A stretch of 55,524 nucleotides of DNA from Peribacillus alkalitolerans (GCF_010882125.1 NZ_JAAGVZ010000022.1:1-55524); one strand, 5' to 3'; shown: positions 34,061-42,652, numbered from the stretch's first letter. The notes: generated by a model from the letters alone, not told the origin. Made by a program: numbers and translations.

Positions 34061-34840
34061 TTATTTCGGTTTATCCGTTTGTCCTGTACCTGGTTTTGCT
34101 GGTGTTGATGCAGGCTTGGTTGTTGACTGAGTGGTAACGTTAGAGTTTGTTGTTTTGGAAGCCGGAGCTGATCCAGTAGATGTTGTTTCACCCTCTACTG
34201 AAGCTTCAGATTCCGTATCGAGTTCATCCGCTTTCCCAACATTCGCTTTTAAAACCCTTACCTTGTCAGCATAGTTTTGGATATGGATAAGTTTTGGAGC
34301 ATCCTCCGCGCTCACTTCCAATGCAACCCCTGAAAATTGTTTATTTTTCATATCCGCATAGGCAACGGGAACATCCCGCATGAACACTTCAGTCTTTGGA
34401 ACATTTCCTTCCTTGGTCGAAACAATGATATCCACCCGATCCATGAACTCCACAACCTGATCAAATTGCACTTTTTCCGATGGATACATTGCCACCAATC
34501 GATTGTCTTCCTTACGTAAGTTTGAATATGGTTTTATCATATTTTTCGTAATGATTTCTTTGTCGCCCAACGGGACCACAACCACTTGGTTTAACAACTC
34601 TTCCTTATTCAAAACATGTGAAGGATTCACAAATTTATTTGGTATTTCTGTTGTCGTGATTTGATTGCTTTGAATGAGCGTCCTAGCTGGAATATCTCCG
34701 TTTGCTATATAGATTTTGGTCATTCCTCCTAGTTCTGAATTCAAATCTTTGACCTTCTGCAGCACCATGTATCCAGCAGTTGCCGCTAATAAAAAGGCCA
34801 GCATTAAAAATATGACCGCTCTTCTTTTTGACTCTAACAT
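34061..34840 (-). CDS. cpaB: CpaB/RcpC-like Flp pilus assembly protein
   Basis: A 259-residue protein with an N-terminal membrane helix (7-26) and an SAF-like domain (about 40-105; YIANGDIPARTLIQSNQIT). The middle domain is typical of CpaB, and the tail is Ser/Thr/Pro/Lys-rich and disordered (about 205-259) and could cross the cell wall. AGGAGAG lies 12 bases before the ATG, rather far. It is the first gene of the locus. In this Gram-positive setting no secretin partner is expected and none is encoded nearby. Confidence 0.82.
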   Translation of the reverse strand: MLESKRRAVIFLMLAFLLAATAGYMVLQKVKDLNSELGGMTKIYIANGDIPARTLIQSNQITTTEIPNKFVNPSHVLNKEELLNQVVVVPLGDKEIITKNMIKPYSNLRKEDNRLVAMYPSEKVQFDQVVEFMDRVDIIVSTKEGNVPKTEVFMRDVPVAYADMKNKQFSGVALEVSAEDAPKLIHIQNYADKVRVLKANVGKADELDTESEASVEGETTSTGSAPASKTTNSNVTTQSTTKPASTPAKPGTGQTDKPK

Positions 34841-35262
34841 CCTGCATCTTCTCTCCTAAGACACCAAAGTGACTGATATTTAATGTAATGCTGTTACTTT
34901 TTACCTCGATTTATTCCCAAAGAAATCAAATTTTGGATAATAAAAAATAACAAACCTACTCATTAAGTATCATTAATTATTTACAGCGTCAAAGTCATGT
35001 CGAATCTTGTCTGGTACTAAAGCAACCCAAGTTCTTAGTCAATAAGGTTAATTTCCAGAATTTTCATCCTTTTACTGATCTTTCTTTTTAAACTCTCTTC
35101 ATCCAAAATTAGGTAAATAGGAACATATAATGTTACAAATGTTAAATTTTATGAATCTTTTTAATCATTTTTCAAGAAACTCCCTCAACACATAGGGGCC
35201 GTTTTTATAAAACTCCCCGTATTAGATGTCCTAAATTAATAAAAATGGTGTTCGATGAAACT
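34841..35262. other. A/T-rich intergenic region upstream of the Tad operon
   Basis: No coding frame is convincing. It should hold the Tad operon promoter for the minus strand, but no pair of -35/-10 boxes stands out. From about 35150 the sequence leads into the decayed region. Confidence 0.5.
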
Positions 35263-35335
35263 TACTTTATTCCTAAAATTGGCGACTTCGCCGACTTTCT
35301 TCTAATCGCAAAAATTATTGAAGTCGGTCTGCATA
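35263..35335. repeat. degenerate copy C of the hairpin-rich repeat
   Basis: The stretch ACTTTATTCCTAAAATTGG followed by CGCC and TTTCTTCT aligns with the central part of copies A (12973-13107) and B (36904-37039). The right arm is heavily altered and the 5' hairpin is missing. It marks an old insertion at the edge of the decayed region. Confidence 0.6.
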
Positions 35336-35363
35336 CGACAATACAAAAATTAAAGTGAAAAGC

Positions 35364-35860
35364 AGTGTCCGAGTTTGTAGGATATTTAAGCAGTCTTTCC
35401 TGGGTACTGAATAAAGAGATTAAAGATCAAGTAAGGGAAATGAATCAAACAATTATCCATAGAGCTCCCTTTGATGAAGGGTATTCCATGAATATGTGAA
35501 TTTGGGTTTTAGGAGATTAAGTATCATATATGTAGGGAAGGGAAGTCAGCGCCTCTATCTTCCGAAAATGAAAGATATTGGATTGAATTTAATAGAGAAA
35601 TATATAACTATGTCGAGCTTAAAGAAGAATGGATGTAATGTGGCCACATGTACAGCAAGGATACTGATACGGAAGTCATCATTGATCTCTATAGGATAGG
35701 AGAATAAAGGAAGAAACTGCTCGGCATGTTTACCTTTGTCATTTGGGACAACCTCGAGCAGAAAAGTATGGTGTAATAGATTATTTTAAGATTAAGCATT
35801 TCTTTTATCTGTTTTTTGACACCTTTAACATCTTTATAAAGCTCTTTCCTTAAAAAGTTT
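35364..35860 (+). pseudogene. asparagine synthetase (glutamine-hydrolysing), N-terminal remnant
   Basis: Pieces of a class II glutamine amidotransferase domain follow one another in shifting frames. They are EFVGYL, IIHRAPFDEGY (for HRGPDDEGY), LGFRRLSII, ERYWIEFNREIYNYVEL (for the GEIYNY motif), DTDTEVIIDLY, LLGMFTFVIWD and DYFKIKHFFY. Each matches the AsnB/AsnO order. At least three frameshifts and several stops interrupt it, and the synthetase domain is missing. The catalytic N-terminal Cys is no longer in frame. A clear dead gene that marks the region as decaying. Confidence 0.85.
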
Positions 35861-35920
35861 GAATTCTATAGCATGTCCACCTTTTATCGGCAAAGAAAAA
35901 TTGCTTTTATTAGCTTCTAA

Positions 35921-35980
35921 TTTTGTCGATATTTACTCAGAATTTGTAGATATTTCTCGGGAAATTGTAGAAATTTGAAA
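35921..35980. repeat. three-unit 21-bp phased direct repeat
   Basis: TTTGT(C/A)GATATTT-type units begin at 35924, 35945 and 35966, exactly 21 bp apart (TGTCGATATTT, TGTAGATATTT, TGTAGAAATTT). The spacers are unlike one another. The array is intergenic and resembles the longer array at 53380-53480. Confidence 0.65.
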
Positions 35981-36031
35981 AATGATGAATATGAATAGTC
36001 GGAACAAAGGCATTTTTATTTTTGATTTGGA

Positions 36032-36290
36032 GGCCTAATTAAATTGTCATACGTAACGAGTATCTCTATCTCTGTTTTCATTAGTTCCTTCTAATCTTTC
36101 TTTTTCTTAATTTACAAAGTCTTAGCTTTGTCGTCTAGGCTGCTAGTCCGTATTGCAAGACGCTACAAGAGTTTCGCTATCGGGTTGAACAAAGAGACGC
36201 CAATGCCATCTTTTAAAAGCTCATATCATTTCGCTCTATGTATTAAACATAATTTGGAACAGTGGGTGTTATAACTCCAATCCTTCTGTC
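36032..36290 (-). pseudogene. ruined copy of the MerR-like coiled-coil gene (oldest copy)
   Basis: Stretches such as the one encoding TDKPLDD, the segment around 36150-36235 (tttcgctatcgggttgaac) and the 36200-36290 part align with 37590-37830 of the intact gene. Many substitutions, indels and stops are present. It is the more diverged of two dead copies. Confidence 0.6.
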
Positions 36291-36384
36291 TTGGAAGAGG
36301 ATGTTGATTCATTCTGATGTATATCCAGTCTCATAACGGACCTCACTTTAAAGATGAAGGTCCTGTGTATTTATTTGCATGTTA

Positions 36385-36399
36385 TATCGCCCAGCGATA
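36385..36399. promoter_or_regulatory. palindrome TATCG-N5-CGATA, site 1 (candidate operator)
   Basis: Perfect 5-bp arms around CCCAG, positioned upstream of the 36032-36290 dead gene copy. The same site, with CCCAA as centre, occurs at 36885-36899 upstream of the second dead copy, so it was part of the duplicated unit. Confidence 0.35.
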
Positions 36400-36449
36400 C
36401 GAAATAAAAACAGAACCGATCCCCCCTTACTTGAGAAACATATTTAGGG

Positions 36450-36765
36450 GAATTATGATTTTGCTTGAGCTTGGAAACCCTTAACGCTGAGAAATATCAT
36501 TTGTCATTTATACATTCCCCTGATAAGTGGCAGCTTGTTCATTGGTTAAAACTATAAAAACCTCTTTTATTTGTTTGGGTCTATGGGTTGAATTGTCATA
36601 TGTATCGGGCATCGCTATGTTTATATCTTCTAGATGCTTGTCCGTGTCGCTTAACGATATAAGCGATTCATTGTCGAAATGAATATAGATCGGCACATTA
36701 CCATCTTTTAAAAAACATATCCATTTAATCAAGTTTTGACCACTTTTGAACAGGGTGTGTTCCAT
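36450..36765 (-). pseudogene. second ruined copy of the MerR-like coiled-coil gene
   Basis: An 85-residue open stretch (36508-36765) reads like the intact protein at 37164-37871. It shares a GQ(N/I)L pattern, FLKDG, the DTDKHLED/DTDKPLDD pair, HRPKQIKEVFIVLTNEQAAT against HDPNQLKEVLMFLANELAAT, and further matches. The helix-turn-helix is missing at one end and the coiled coil is cut off at the other by stops. It is a partial pseudogene from tandem duplication. Confidence 0.72.
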
Positions 36766-36884
36766 CCCACTTCTTTCTCAATTCTTTAAAAGTAATTACT
36801 CATTCATTTCGATGTAATTCATTTATATATATCGAACCCTGCTCTGCTATTAAACATAAAAGTGCTGAATTTATTTGCAAGTTA

Positions 36885-36899
36885 TATCGCCCAACGATA
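36885..36899. promoter_or_regulatory. palindrome TATCG-N5-CGATA, site 2 (candidate operator)
   Basis: Same arms as site 1 with centre CCCAA, immediately left of repeat copy B. Upstream of the intact gene (37917-37935) only the left half ATATCGCCCA is kept. A binding site for the MerR-like protein is plausible but unproven. Confidence 0.35.
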
Positions 36900-36903
36900 C
36901 AAA

Positions 36904-37039
36904 ACATTAGAAAACTGGGCTAGCACCAAGCCAAGCTGCTTGCGATTGCCTATTTGCACTTATACTTTAATCCTAAAATTGGCCACGACGTCGCCTTTCT
37001 TCTTTGCTGCCAATTTTTACTTTCTTAAAGTACAAAAAA
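36904..37039. repeat. hairpin-rich interspersed repeat, copy B (about 136 bp)
   Basis: Matches copy A (12973-13107) along its whole length, including TATACTTTAA, CCTAAAATTGG, GACGTCGCC, CTTCTTTGCTGCCAATTT and TTAAAGTA. The duplicated unit at 36380-36440 lacks it: GATAC and the following GAACCGATCCCC-like sequence are nearly adjacent there. The element was therefore inserted into one copy of the duplication. Confidence 0.82.
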
Positions 37040-37163
37040 GAGCTGATCCCCTATCTTAAGAAACTCTATTTGGATGAATCGTGTTTTTGGCTCAAATATT
37101 TCTATATAAATAATTTGCTTCCACAATTCTTTACACAGTTTAACAATAAACTTAACAGGTACC

Positions 37164-37871
37164 TTATTTACGGAATAAGGAGAAAATCTCTTCCCATATT
37201 GATTTACGTTTTTGAACCGCTTCTTCTAAGCGTTTATTAAAATCATTTTGTGAATTCCATTCTTTTTTCTGTTCGTCCCGCATCATTTGTATTTCTTTTT
37301 GCAAGAGTTCACTTCTATGTTTTTCTTGTTCCAGCAATATTTCATAATGGGAATTTTGTTGGTCAGTTAATTTTTCAATTTTAGCATTAGTCCTTTGTGC
37401 TGAATTTCCAATACTTGAACTAATAACATGATGGTCTTGCTGGAGCTGGGAAACCCTTGTTTTAAGCTGTGACATATCGTTTGTCAGTTGGACATTCATT
37501 TCACGTGTGGCTGCAAGTTCATTGGCTAAAAACATTAAGACCTCTTTTAATTGATTAGGGTCGTGTAGTGAATTTTCATTTGTATCGTTTATCGCTATCT
37601 CTGTTTCATTGGATTCTTCTAATCTTTCTTTTTGTTGTTCCACAAGATCTTTAGCTGTATCGTCTAGGGGCTTGTCCGTATCGCGCAACGCTATAAGCGC
37701 TCTAATGTCAGATTGAACAAAGATACGTCGGTCGCCATCTTTCAAAAACTCATATCCATTCCGCTCTAAGATTTGGCCATACTTTCGAACTGTGGGAGTT
37801 GCAATTCCCACTTCTTCTGCCACCTCCTTTGAAGAGAAAGCTCGTTCATTTGGTTCTATATCGTGTCGCAT
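37164..37871 (-). CDS. MerR-like helix-turn-helix protein with coiled coil (DUF3967-type)
   Basis: A 235-residue protein. The N-terminal MerR-type winged helix (about 7-70) contains FSSKEVAEEVGIATPTVRKY and DGDRRIFVQSDI. A charged linker and a long coiled coil (about 100-215) follow, and the C-terminus RLEEAVQKRKSIWEEIFSLFRK looks like the DUF3967 tail found on Bacillus plasmid and accessory genes. The layout also recalls RacA, which binds DNA through a MerR-like domain and acts through a coiled coil. GGAGGTG lies six bases before ATG 37871. Two decayed copies lie downstream, so the family has been duplicated here. The function is unknown; DNA binding is likely. Confidence 0.78.
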   Translation of the reverse strand: MRHDIEPNERAFSSKEVAEEVGIATPTVRKYGQILERNGYEFLKDGDRRIFVQSDIRALIALRDTDKPLDDTAKDLVEQQKERLEESNETEIAINDTNENSLHDPNQLKEVLMFLANELAATREMNVQLTNDMSQLKTRVSQLQQDHHVISSSIGNSAQRTNAKIEKLTDQQNSHYEILLEQEKHRSELLQKEIQMMRDEQKKEWNSQNDFNKRLEEAVQKRKSIWEEIFSLFRK

Positions 37872-38179
37872 ATCACACCTCCACTCATTCAATATGAAGG
37901 TTTTTAAATTTTTTTACAAGAGTCATATCGCCCAAATCTACCCTAGTTAGGCGAGATAAAAATGCTTATGATGAATGTTTCTTGGACACAAATTTAACAT
38001 AGGTGTCTAACAAGAGAGCAGTTATTTACTTTCGCTCCCTTTTAGGTCTCTCTGTGAACTTCTACCACAAGGACTTCTCAAATATTTCCCGTTTTTTTAT
38101 AAAGTAAAAGCTCCATCTTCTACTGTAAGTAGGAGCTGGAGCTTTCGGTTTTCAGATGAGCTATGATTCGTTTTTTTGA
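37872..38179. other. intergenic, with a hairpin
   Basis: The sequence holds the putative promoter region of the MerR-like gene (TTGTAA upstream of A/T-rich sequence) and half of the TATCG palindrome. A 9-bp inverted repeat, AAAGCTCCA (38107-38115) with TGGAGCTTT (38137-38145), could terminate plus-strand transcripts. No gene seen. Confidence 0.45.
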
Positions 38180-38345
38180 TTAATTTTTCTTTTGCAAAAC
38201 TTTTAGCCCACTCCCCATATCAGAGGCAAGTACATAGTTTTGATCTACAAATACTCCCCAGATATAGGCATCCGCAGGAACATATTTCCCGATTTGTACC
38301 GGTTCACTTGGGTTCGAGATATCGACCGTTCTTCATACTATATAA
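38180..38345 (-). pseudogene. C-terminal fragment of an LVIVD-type beta-propeller protein
   Basis: The minus-strand frame ending at TAA 38180-38182 reads TVDISNPSEPVQIGKY, then YIWGVFVDQNYVLASDMGSGLKVLQ. This is the repeating pattern of LVIVD-repeat extracellular propeller proteins (VDVSNP..P..VG..., WGVYV.GNYVYVAD..SGL.VL). Nothing upstream in frame continues it, so only the last blade survives. Confidence 0.6.
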
Positions 38346-38418
38346 AGAGCAGGTAATACTGTAAATCATAATGGCGAACGTATAAAATTCGAACCCTTTA
38401 ATAGCTATATTTACAAAC

Positions 38419-38459
38419 AAAGAAGGGATAAAAAACATGTTGCTTTTTATCCCTTCTTT
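38419..38459 (-). terminator. terminator of glpT
   Basis: AAAGAAGGGATAAAAA and TTTTTATCCCTTCTTT form a 16-bp perfect stem with a 9-base loop, seven bases beyond the glpT stop. Symmetric A/T flanks make it potentially bidirectional. Confidence 0.9.
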
Positions 38460-38465
38460 CTATTA

Positions 38466-39827
38466 TTAATGCTTTACTACCTCTTGACCACGTACATTCC
38501 AAGTTAGAGCAAAGATAAGTGCTGCAAGAACACAAGAAGCTGTTAATAACATAAATCCAGCATCCCAGCCAGATTTATCAACGATAACGCCCATTAAAGC
38601 GTTAGCTGTTACTGTGCCGCCAAGGTAACCAAAAAATCCAGTTAATCCTGCTGCGGTACCGGCAGCTTTTTTTGGAACAAAATCAAGCGCTTGTAGACCA
38701 ATTAACATGACCGGACCATAAATTAAGAAACCAATTGCAATTAAGCAAATCATATCAACCATTGAATTTCCTGCCGGATTGAACCAGTAAACCAGAACAG
38801 CAACCAATACTCCTAACATAAATACAAAACCTGCAGGTCCACGGCGCCCTTTAAAGAATTTATCTGAAATCCAGCCACATAATAGTGTACCCGGGATACC
38901 TGCCCATTCATAAAGGAAATAGGCAACACTAGACTTACTCATATCGAAACCTTTTTCTTCACTTAAATAAGTCGGTGCCCAGTCTAATACACCGTATCTT
39001 ACAAAATAAACGAAGATGTTTGCAACAGCAATTGCCCAAACCCACTTATTATTTAAAACATATTTGAAAAGGATTTCTTTTGTTGTTAATTCTGTTTCAA
39101 ACGTTTTCTTTGAATTACTTGGATAATCATTACGATATTCTTCAATAGATGGTAAACCAACCGATTGTGGAGTATCACGAATTAAAAAGTATGCAATGAA
39201 TGCAACAATAATGGCAACTAATGCAGGTACAATAAATACACCTTCATATCCTGAAGTAGAGTACCCTGACATTCCTGCAAAGATGGCAACACCTGCAACG
39301 GCAAGTGGTGCCATTAAACCTCCACCTACATTATGGGAAACATTCCATATTGCAGTTTTATTTCCTCTTTCATTAAGACTAAACCAGTGAACAAGGACAC
39401 GACCAGAAGGTGGCCAGCCCATTCCTTGAAACCAACCATTTAAGAAAAGCATAATAAACATAATGGCAACAGATGAGGTAAAGAATGGGACAAACCCCAT
39501 TAATAAACTAACAATTGCTGAAAGTATTAGACCAGCAGGTAAGAATATTCTCGGATTACTTCTATCTGAAATGGTGGCCATAACAAATTTGCTAATTCCA
39601 TAGGAAATCGAAATAGCCGATAGAGCAAAACCGAGCTCCGTTTTTGAAAATCCTTCCTCAATTAAGTGCGGCATTGCTAACGAAAAGTTTTTTCGAAGCA
39701 AATAATACGCTGCATAGCCAATGAAGATCCCAAGAAAAACTTGAAGTCTGAGCTTCTTATACTCAGAATCAATTTTTTCAGCGGGTAATCTGTCAATAGG
39801 TGGAGCAGGTTTAAATAGATTAAGCAT
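38466..39827 (-). CDS. glpT: glycerol-3-phosphate transporter
   Basis: A 453-residue MFS protein with 12 helices. GlpT-family features include [16 protein letters not shown] in TM1, [22 protein letters not shown] and [17 protein letters not shown]. It exchanges phosphate for glycerol-3-phosphate. AGGAGGAAAG precedes the ATG. The leader contains a terminator-like hairpin for GlpP antitermination, and a cre site overlaps the promoter. It is followed by its own terminator, so it is monocistronic. Confidence 0.95.
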   Translation of the reverse strand: MLNLFKPAPPIDRLPAEKIDSEYKKLRLQVFLGIFIGYAAYYLLRKNFSLAMPHLIEEGFSKTELGFALSAISISYGISKFVMATISDRSNPRIFLPAGLILSAIVSLLMGFVPFFTSSVAIMFIMLFLNGWFQGMGWPPSGRVLVHWFSLNERGNKTAIWNVSHNVGGGLMAPLAVAGVAIFAGMSGYSTSGYEGVFIVPALVAIIVAFIAYFLIRDTPQSVGLPSIEEYRNDYPSNSKKTFETELTTKEILFKYVLNNKWVWAIAVANIFVYFVRYGVLDWAPTYLSEEKGFDMSKSSVAYFLYEWAGIPGTLLCGWISDKFFKGRRGPAGFVFMLGVLVAVLVYWFNPAGNSMVDMICLIAIGFLIYGPVMLIGLQALDFVPKKAAGTAAGLTGFFGYLGGTVTANALMGVIVDKSGWDAGFMLLTASCVLAALIFALTWNVRGQEVVKH

Positions 39828-39870
39828 TTACTTTCCTCCTCGAATAAAAATAAGAAAACAAGATAAACAT

Positions 39871-39927
39871 AAAAAAACCCATACTTAAAATGCACATTCT
39901 TAATTGAAAGTGCAAAAAGTATGAGTC
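39871..39927 (-). terminator. leader terminator of glpT (GlpP antitermination target)
   Basis: ACCCATACTT (39877-39886) pairs with the AAGTATGAGT region (39917-39926), and TGCAC (39891-39895) pairs inside with GTGCA (39910-39914). A T-run follows on the minus strand. It lies between promoter and coding region. In B. subtilis the glp leaders are read through only when GlpP and glycerol-3-phosphate are present, and glpP is encoded nearby. Confidence 0.8.
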
Positions 39928-39961
39928 TCCTCGTCTCCATCATAGTTAACTTGTTGTTACT

Positions 39962-39990
39962 ATCTTATCTTTCATTGCAAACGCTGTCAA
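39962..39990 (-). promoter_or_regulatory. glpT promoter overlapped by a cre site
   Basis: TTGACA (39985-39990), a 17-bp spacer and TAAGAT (39962-39967). The minus-strand sequence TGACAGCGTTTGCA (39976-39989) matches the CcpA cre consensus at all but one position and covers the -35 box and spacer, so repression by CcpA is expected. Confidence 0.8.
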
Positions 39991-40158
39991 TATACTTTTA
40001 ATTAATGGATTGAGTGGGAAATTGAAACATTATGAATGTCTATCTTTGGATACAATTAACGGCATATTTCTTGAAAGGTCTCCCTGAACCAAATTCATTT
40101 ATGGATCTTTATCGTTGTAAATCCGCATTTTCCTGACGGTAACCCCTAAAAAGAAGGT

Positions 40159-40182
40159 AAGCCAATCCATAGGATTGGCCTG
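40159..40182 (-). terminator. terminator of glpD
   Basis: GCCAATCC (40161-40168) and GGATTGGC (40172-40179) form an 8-bp stem with a 3-base loop. T-rich sequence follows some bases later on the minus strand. AACCCCT and AGGGGTT give an additional outer arm. Confidence 0.65.
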
Positions 40183-40186
40183 TTTA

Positions 40187-41866
40187 TCAAGAGGGGTTAT
40201 CTTCTGTTTGTTTGTCAACAGGAACAAATGCATTTATTATTGCATTTTCTAATTCCTTTTGGTATTTAAGAGATACTTCTGATGACCAGTTAAAATAGTC
40301 TGCCATGTATTTGGAAACTTGATCTTTATATTTTCTAACCATATTGATATCAAATAGTAATGCACCGGTTCTACGATTAAAAAAGTCGATAGGTGTTACA
40401 GCCATTTCATATTGAAGTGAATACTGTAATTTCGAAAAAAGGCTAAGGGGTAATTGATATTCTTTAGCCTTTTCCCCACCTTCCTCGATGATTTTAAATA
40501 ATATTGGTACATTTGATCCATACAAAGAAGCCAAATGCTGCGCCTCTTGCTCTGTTAAACCTAATTTAACTCCTTTTTCGGTCTCCGTTGATATAAATTT
40601 ATTAAAGTTTTTAGAGCCCCCAACATCTCCGCCTGAGATTGGCATGTTCTTTGTTTGAGATCGGGGGTAGTCTTGATTATTCTCATTTTTTAATTTTGAG
40701 CAAATAAGGTCCACAATATCTACGGCCATTTTTCGATATCCAGTTAATTTCCCCCCAGCGATTGTAATAAGCCCCGATTCCGAAACCCAAATTTCGTCCT
40801 TTCGTGAAATTTCAGAAGCGGATTTTCCTTCTTCATAGATTAGAGGTCTTACTCCAGCCCAACTTGACTCAATATCATTGAAGGTAATATTTACTTCTGG
40901 GAACATATTATGAATGGCATTAATGATATATGAACGATCACTTTCAGTCATGTTGGGATTGATTGGATCTTCATTGTAAAAAGTATCTGTTGTCCCGACA
41001 TATGTCTTCCCTTCACGTGGGATGGCAAAAACCATACGCCCGTCCTGCGTGTCAAAGTATACTGCCTGTTTCAAGGGGAATTTTGATTGATCAAGAACTA
41101 TATGAACCCCTTTAGATAGTTGAAGCACTTTTCCTTTTTTTGAATTATCTTTTTCACGAATATTATCCACCCATGGCCCGGTAGCATTTACAATCTTTTT
41201 GCTATAAATTTCATAAACATCACCACTTAATAGATCTTTAACAAGAACCCCTACGATTTTTCCATCTTCATAAAGCAATTTTTCCACTTTCGTATAGTTT
41301 AAGAGTGTTGCTCCTTTATCAGCTGCCGCCTTTATAACCTCTATTGTTAAGCGGGCATCATCTGTTCGATATTCTACATAGTATCCCCCACCCTTAAGCC
41401 CATCTTTCTTAATGAGTGGTTCTTTTTGCAAAGTTTCGTTTACATTAAGCATGGATCGACGTTCCGACTTTTTTACATTTGCTAAATAATCATATACCTT
41501 TAATCCAACCGATGTACCAAACTTTCCGAATGTACCGCCCTTGTGAATCGGTAAAAGCATCCATTCTGGTGTTGTTACGTGTGGGCCATTTTCATAAACA
41601 ATTGCCCTTTCTTTACCAACATCCGCGACCATTTTTACTTCAAATTGTTTTAGATAGCGTAATCCTCCATGTACAAGCTTTGTAGATCGGCTAGAGGTTC
41701 CTGCAGAAAAATCTTGCATCTCCACCAGGGCTGTTTTTAATCCCCGTGTAGTTGCATCTAGTGCAATTCCAGCACCCGTAATGCCTCCACCAATTATGAG
41801 AACATCATAATTAACGGATTTTAACTTTTGAGCAATTTTTACTCGATTTTGATTTGATAGAATCAT
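40187..41866 (-). CDS. glpD: aerobic glycerol-3-phosphate dehydrogenase
   Basis: A 559-residue FAD enzyme oxidising glycerol-3-phosphate to dihydroxyacetone phosphate at the membrane. The FAD-binding [18 protein letters not shown] is at about 22-39. [19 protein letters not shown] and the [10 protein letters not shown] motif identify the GlpD family. GGGGG lies eight bases before ATG 41866; the ATG six bases earlier is too close to it. A GlpP-type leader terminator and a sigma-A promoter lie upstream. Confidence 0.95.
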   Translation of the reverse strand: MILSNQNRVKIAQKLKSVNYDVLIIGGGITGAGIALDATTRGLKTALVEMQDFSAGTSSRSTKLVHGGLRYLKQFEVKMVADVGKERAIVYENGPHVTTPEWMLLPIHKGGTFGKFGTSVGLKVYDYLANVKKSERRSMLNVNETLQKEPLIKKDGLKGGGYYVEYRTDDARLTIEVIKAAADKGATLLNYTKVEKLLYEDGKIVGVLVKDLLSGDVYEIYSKKIVNATGPWVDNIREKDNSKKGKVLQLSKGVHIVLDQSKFPLKQAVYFDTQDGRMVFAIPREGKTYVGTTDTFYNEDPINPNMTESDRSYIINAIHNMFPEVNITFNDIESSWAGVRPLIYEEGKSASEISRKDEIWVSESGLITIAGGKLTGYRKMAVDIVDLICSKLKNENNQDYPRSQTKNMPISGGDVGGSKNFNKFISTETEKGVKLGLTEQEAQHLASLYGSNVPILFKIIEEGGEKAKEYQLPLSLFSKLQYSLQYEMAVTPIDFFNRRTGALLFDINMVRKYKDQVSKYMADYFNWSSEVSLKYQKELENAIINAFVPVDKQTEDNPS

Positions 41867-41927
41867 CAACATTTCCCCCTATTAGAAAAAATCACTTTTT
41901 TTATAATTTGGCGTTTAGCAAAATAAA

Positions 41928-41977
41928 AGAGACCACAAAATCACTATCGATAAATCGATAATGATTCTGTGGTCTCT
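41928..41977 (-). terminator. leader terminator of glpD (GlpP antitermination target)
   Basis: AGAGACCACA (41928-41937) and TGTGGTCTCT (41968-41977) form a perfect 10-bp arm. A nested second stem is centred on two ATCGAT sites. TTTTATTTTG follows on the minus strand. Its place between promoter and gene, and the neighbouring glpP, indicate antitermination control. Confidence 0.85.
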
Positions 41978-42010
41978 CCAAATCTCCTGCCTAGTTATTA
42001 ACTTATATAC

Positions 42011-42039
42011 ATCATAACATATGTACGGGTGATTTTGAA
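42011..42039 (-). promoter_or_regulatory. sigma-A promoter of glpD
   Basis: TTCAAA (42034-42039), a 17-bp spacer and TATGAT (42011-42016), just upstream of the leader terminator. Confidence 0.65.
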
Positions 42040-42103
42040 TCCTTTTTTCATCTGAATAATAGGGATATACATACTTAAGCCACCGTTATATGTACAACTC
42101 ACC

Positions 42104-42652
42104 TTAGGGAGAGAAAGTGGTCCAAAGATCCTTATTAGATGTTGTGATTGCAGATGCCCCCGCTTTAAGAGCATTTTTTATTTCTTCTTCCGTACGAATA
42201 AGTCCCCCTGCAAAGATAGGGATATTCAACCTTTCTTTCACCTCTTTTATTATCCACGGCATCGCACCCGGTAAAACTTCTATTATATCCGGTTTTGTCT
42301 TTTCTATAAGTTTATAGCTTTTTTCCAATGCATGTGAATCGATTAGAAAAATCCTTTGCACTGCAATTATACCTTTTTGCTTAGCCTTCACAATTACATT
42401 TGATTTTGTAGAAATTAGCCCGTATGGTTTAAATTCCTGACAAATATATTCCGTTGCATATTCATCACTTTTAATCCCACGAATCAAATCAACATGGTAA
42501 ATTATTTTTTTGGAGTATTCCTTAGCCAATAAACTCACATTTTTCAACTGGGAAATATGCATATCTAAAAAGACGCCAATTTCATAAGAACTTTTTAAAA
42601 ACTGCTCAAACTCCTTCATATTAGAAAAAGCTGGCAATATGACCTGCTCCAT
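42104..42652 (-). CDS. glpP: glycerol uptake operon antiterminator
   Basis: A 182-residue TIM-barrel-like protein of the GlpP family. Characteristic stretches are [69 protein letters not shown] and the phosphate-binding [14 protein letters not shown] with [13 protein letters not shown]. With bound glycerol-3-phosphate it acts on glp leaders to prevent termination. ATG 42652 directly follows an in-frame TTG; the RBS (GGGGCTGGA) is modest. It precedes glpD in the same direction. Confidence 0.93.
   Translation of the reverse strand: MEQVILPAFSNMKEFEQFLKSSYEIGVFLDMHISQLKNVSLLAKEYSKKIIYHVDLIRGIKSDEYATEYICQEFKPYGLISTKSNVIVKAKQKGIIAVQRIFLIDSHALEKSYKLIEKTKPDIIEVLPGAMPWIIKEVKERLNIPIFAGGLIRTEEEIKNALKAGASAITTSNKDLWTTFSP

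Noticed and set aside
34900-34960. ComK-type box (AAAA-N5-TTTT) upstream of the Tad operon
   Set aside because: Only an imperfect half site (AAAA-TTTGA-TTTC) is visible in very A/T-rich DNA, with no second box at the proper spacing.
36296-36360. IS3-type transposase fragment (IHSD-like) near 36305-36325
   Set aside because: Only four or five residues match and the frame stops at once; the stretch is better explained as the upstream block of the duplicated MerR-like unit.
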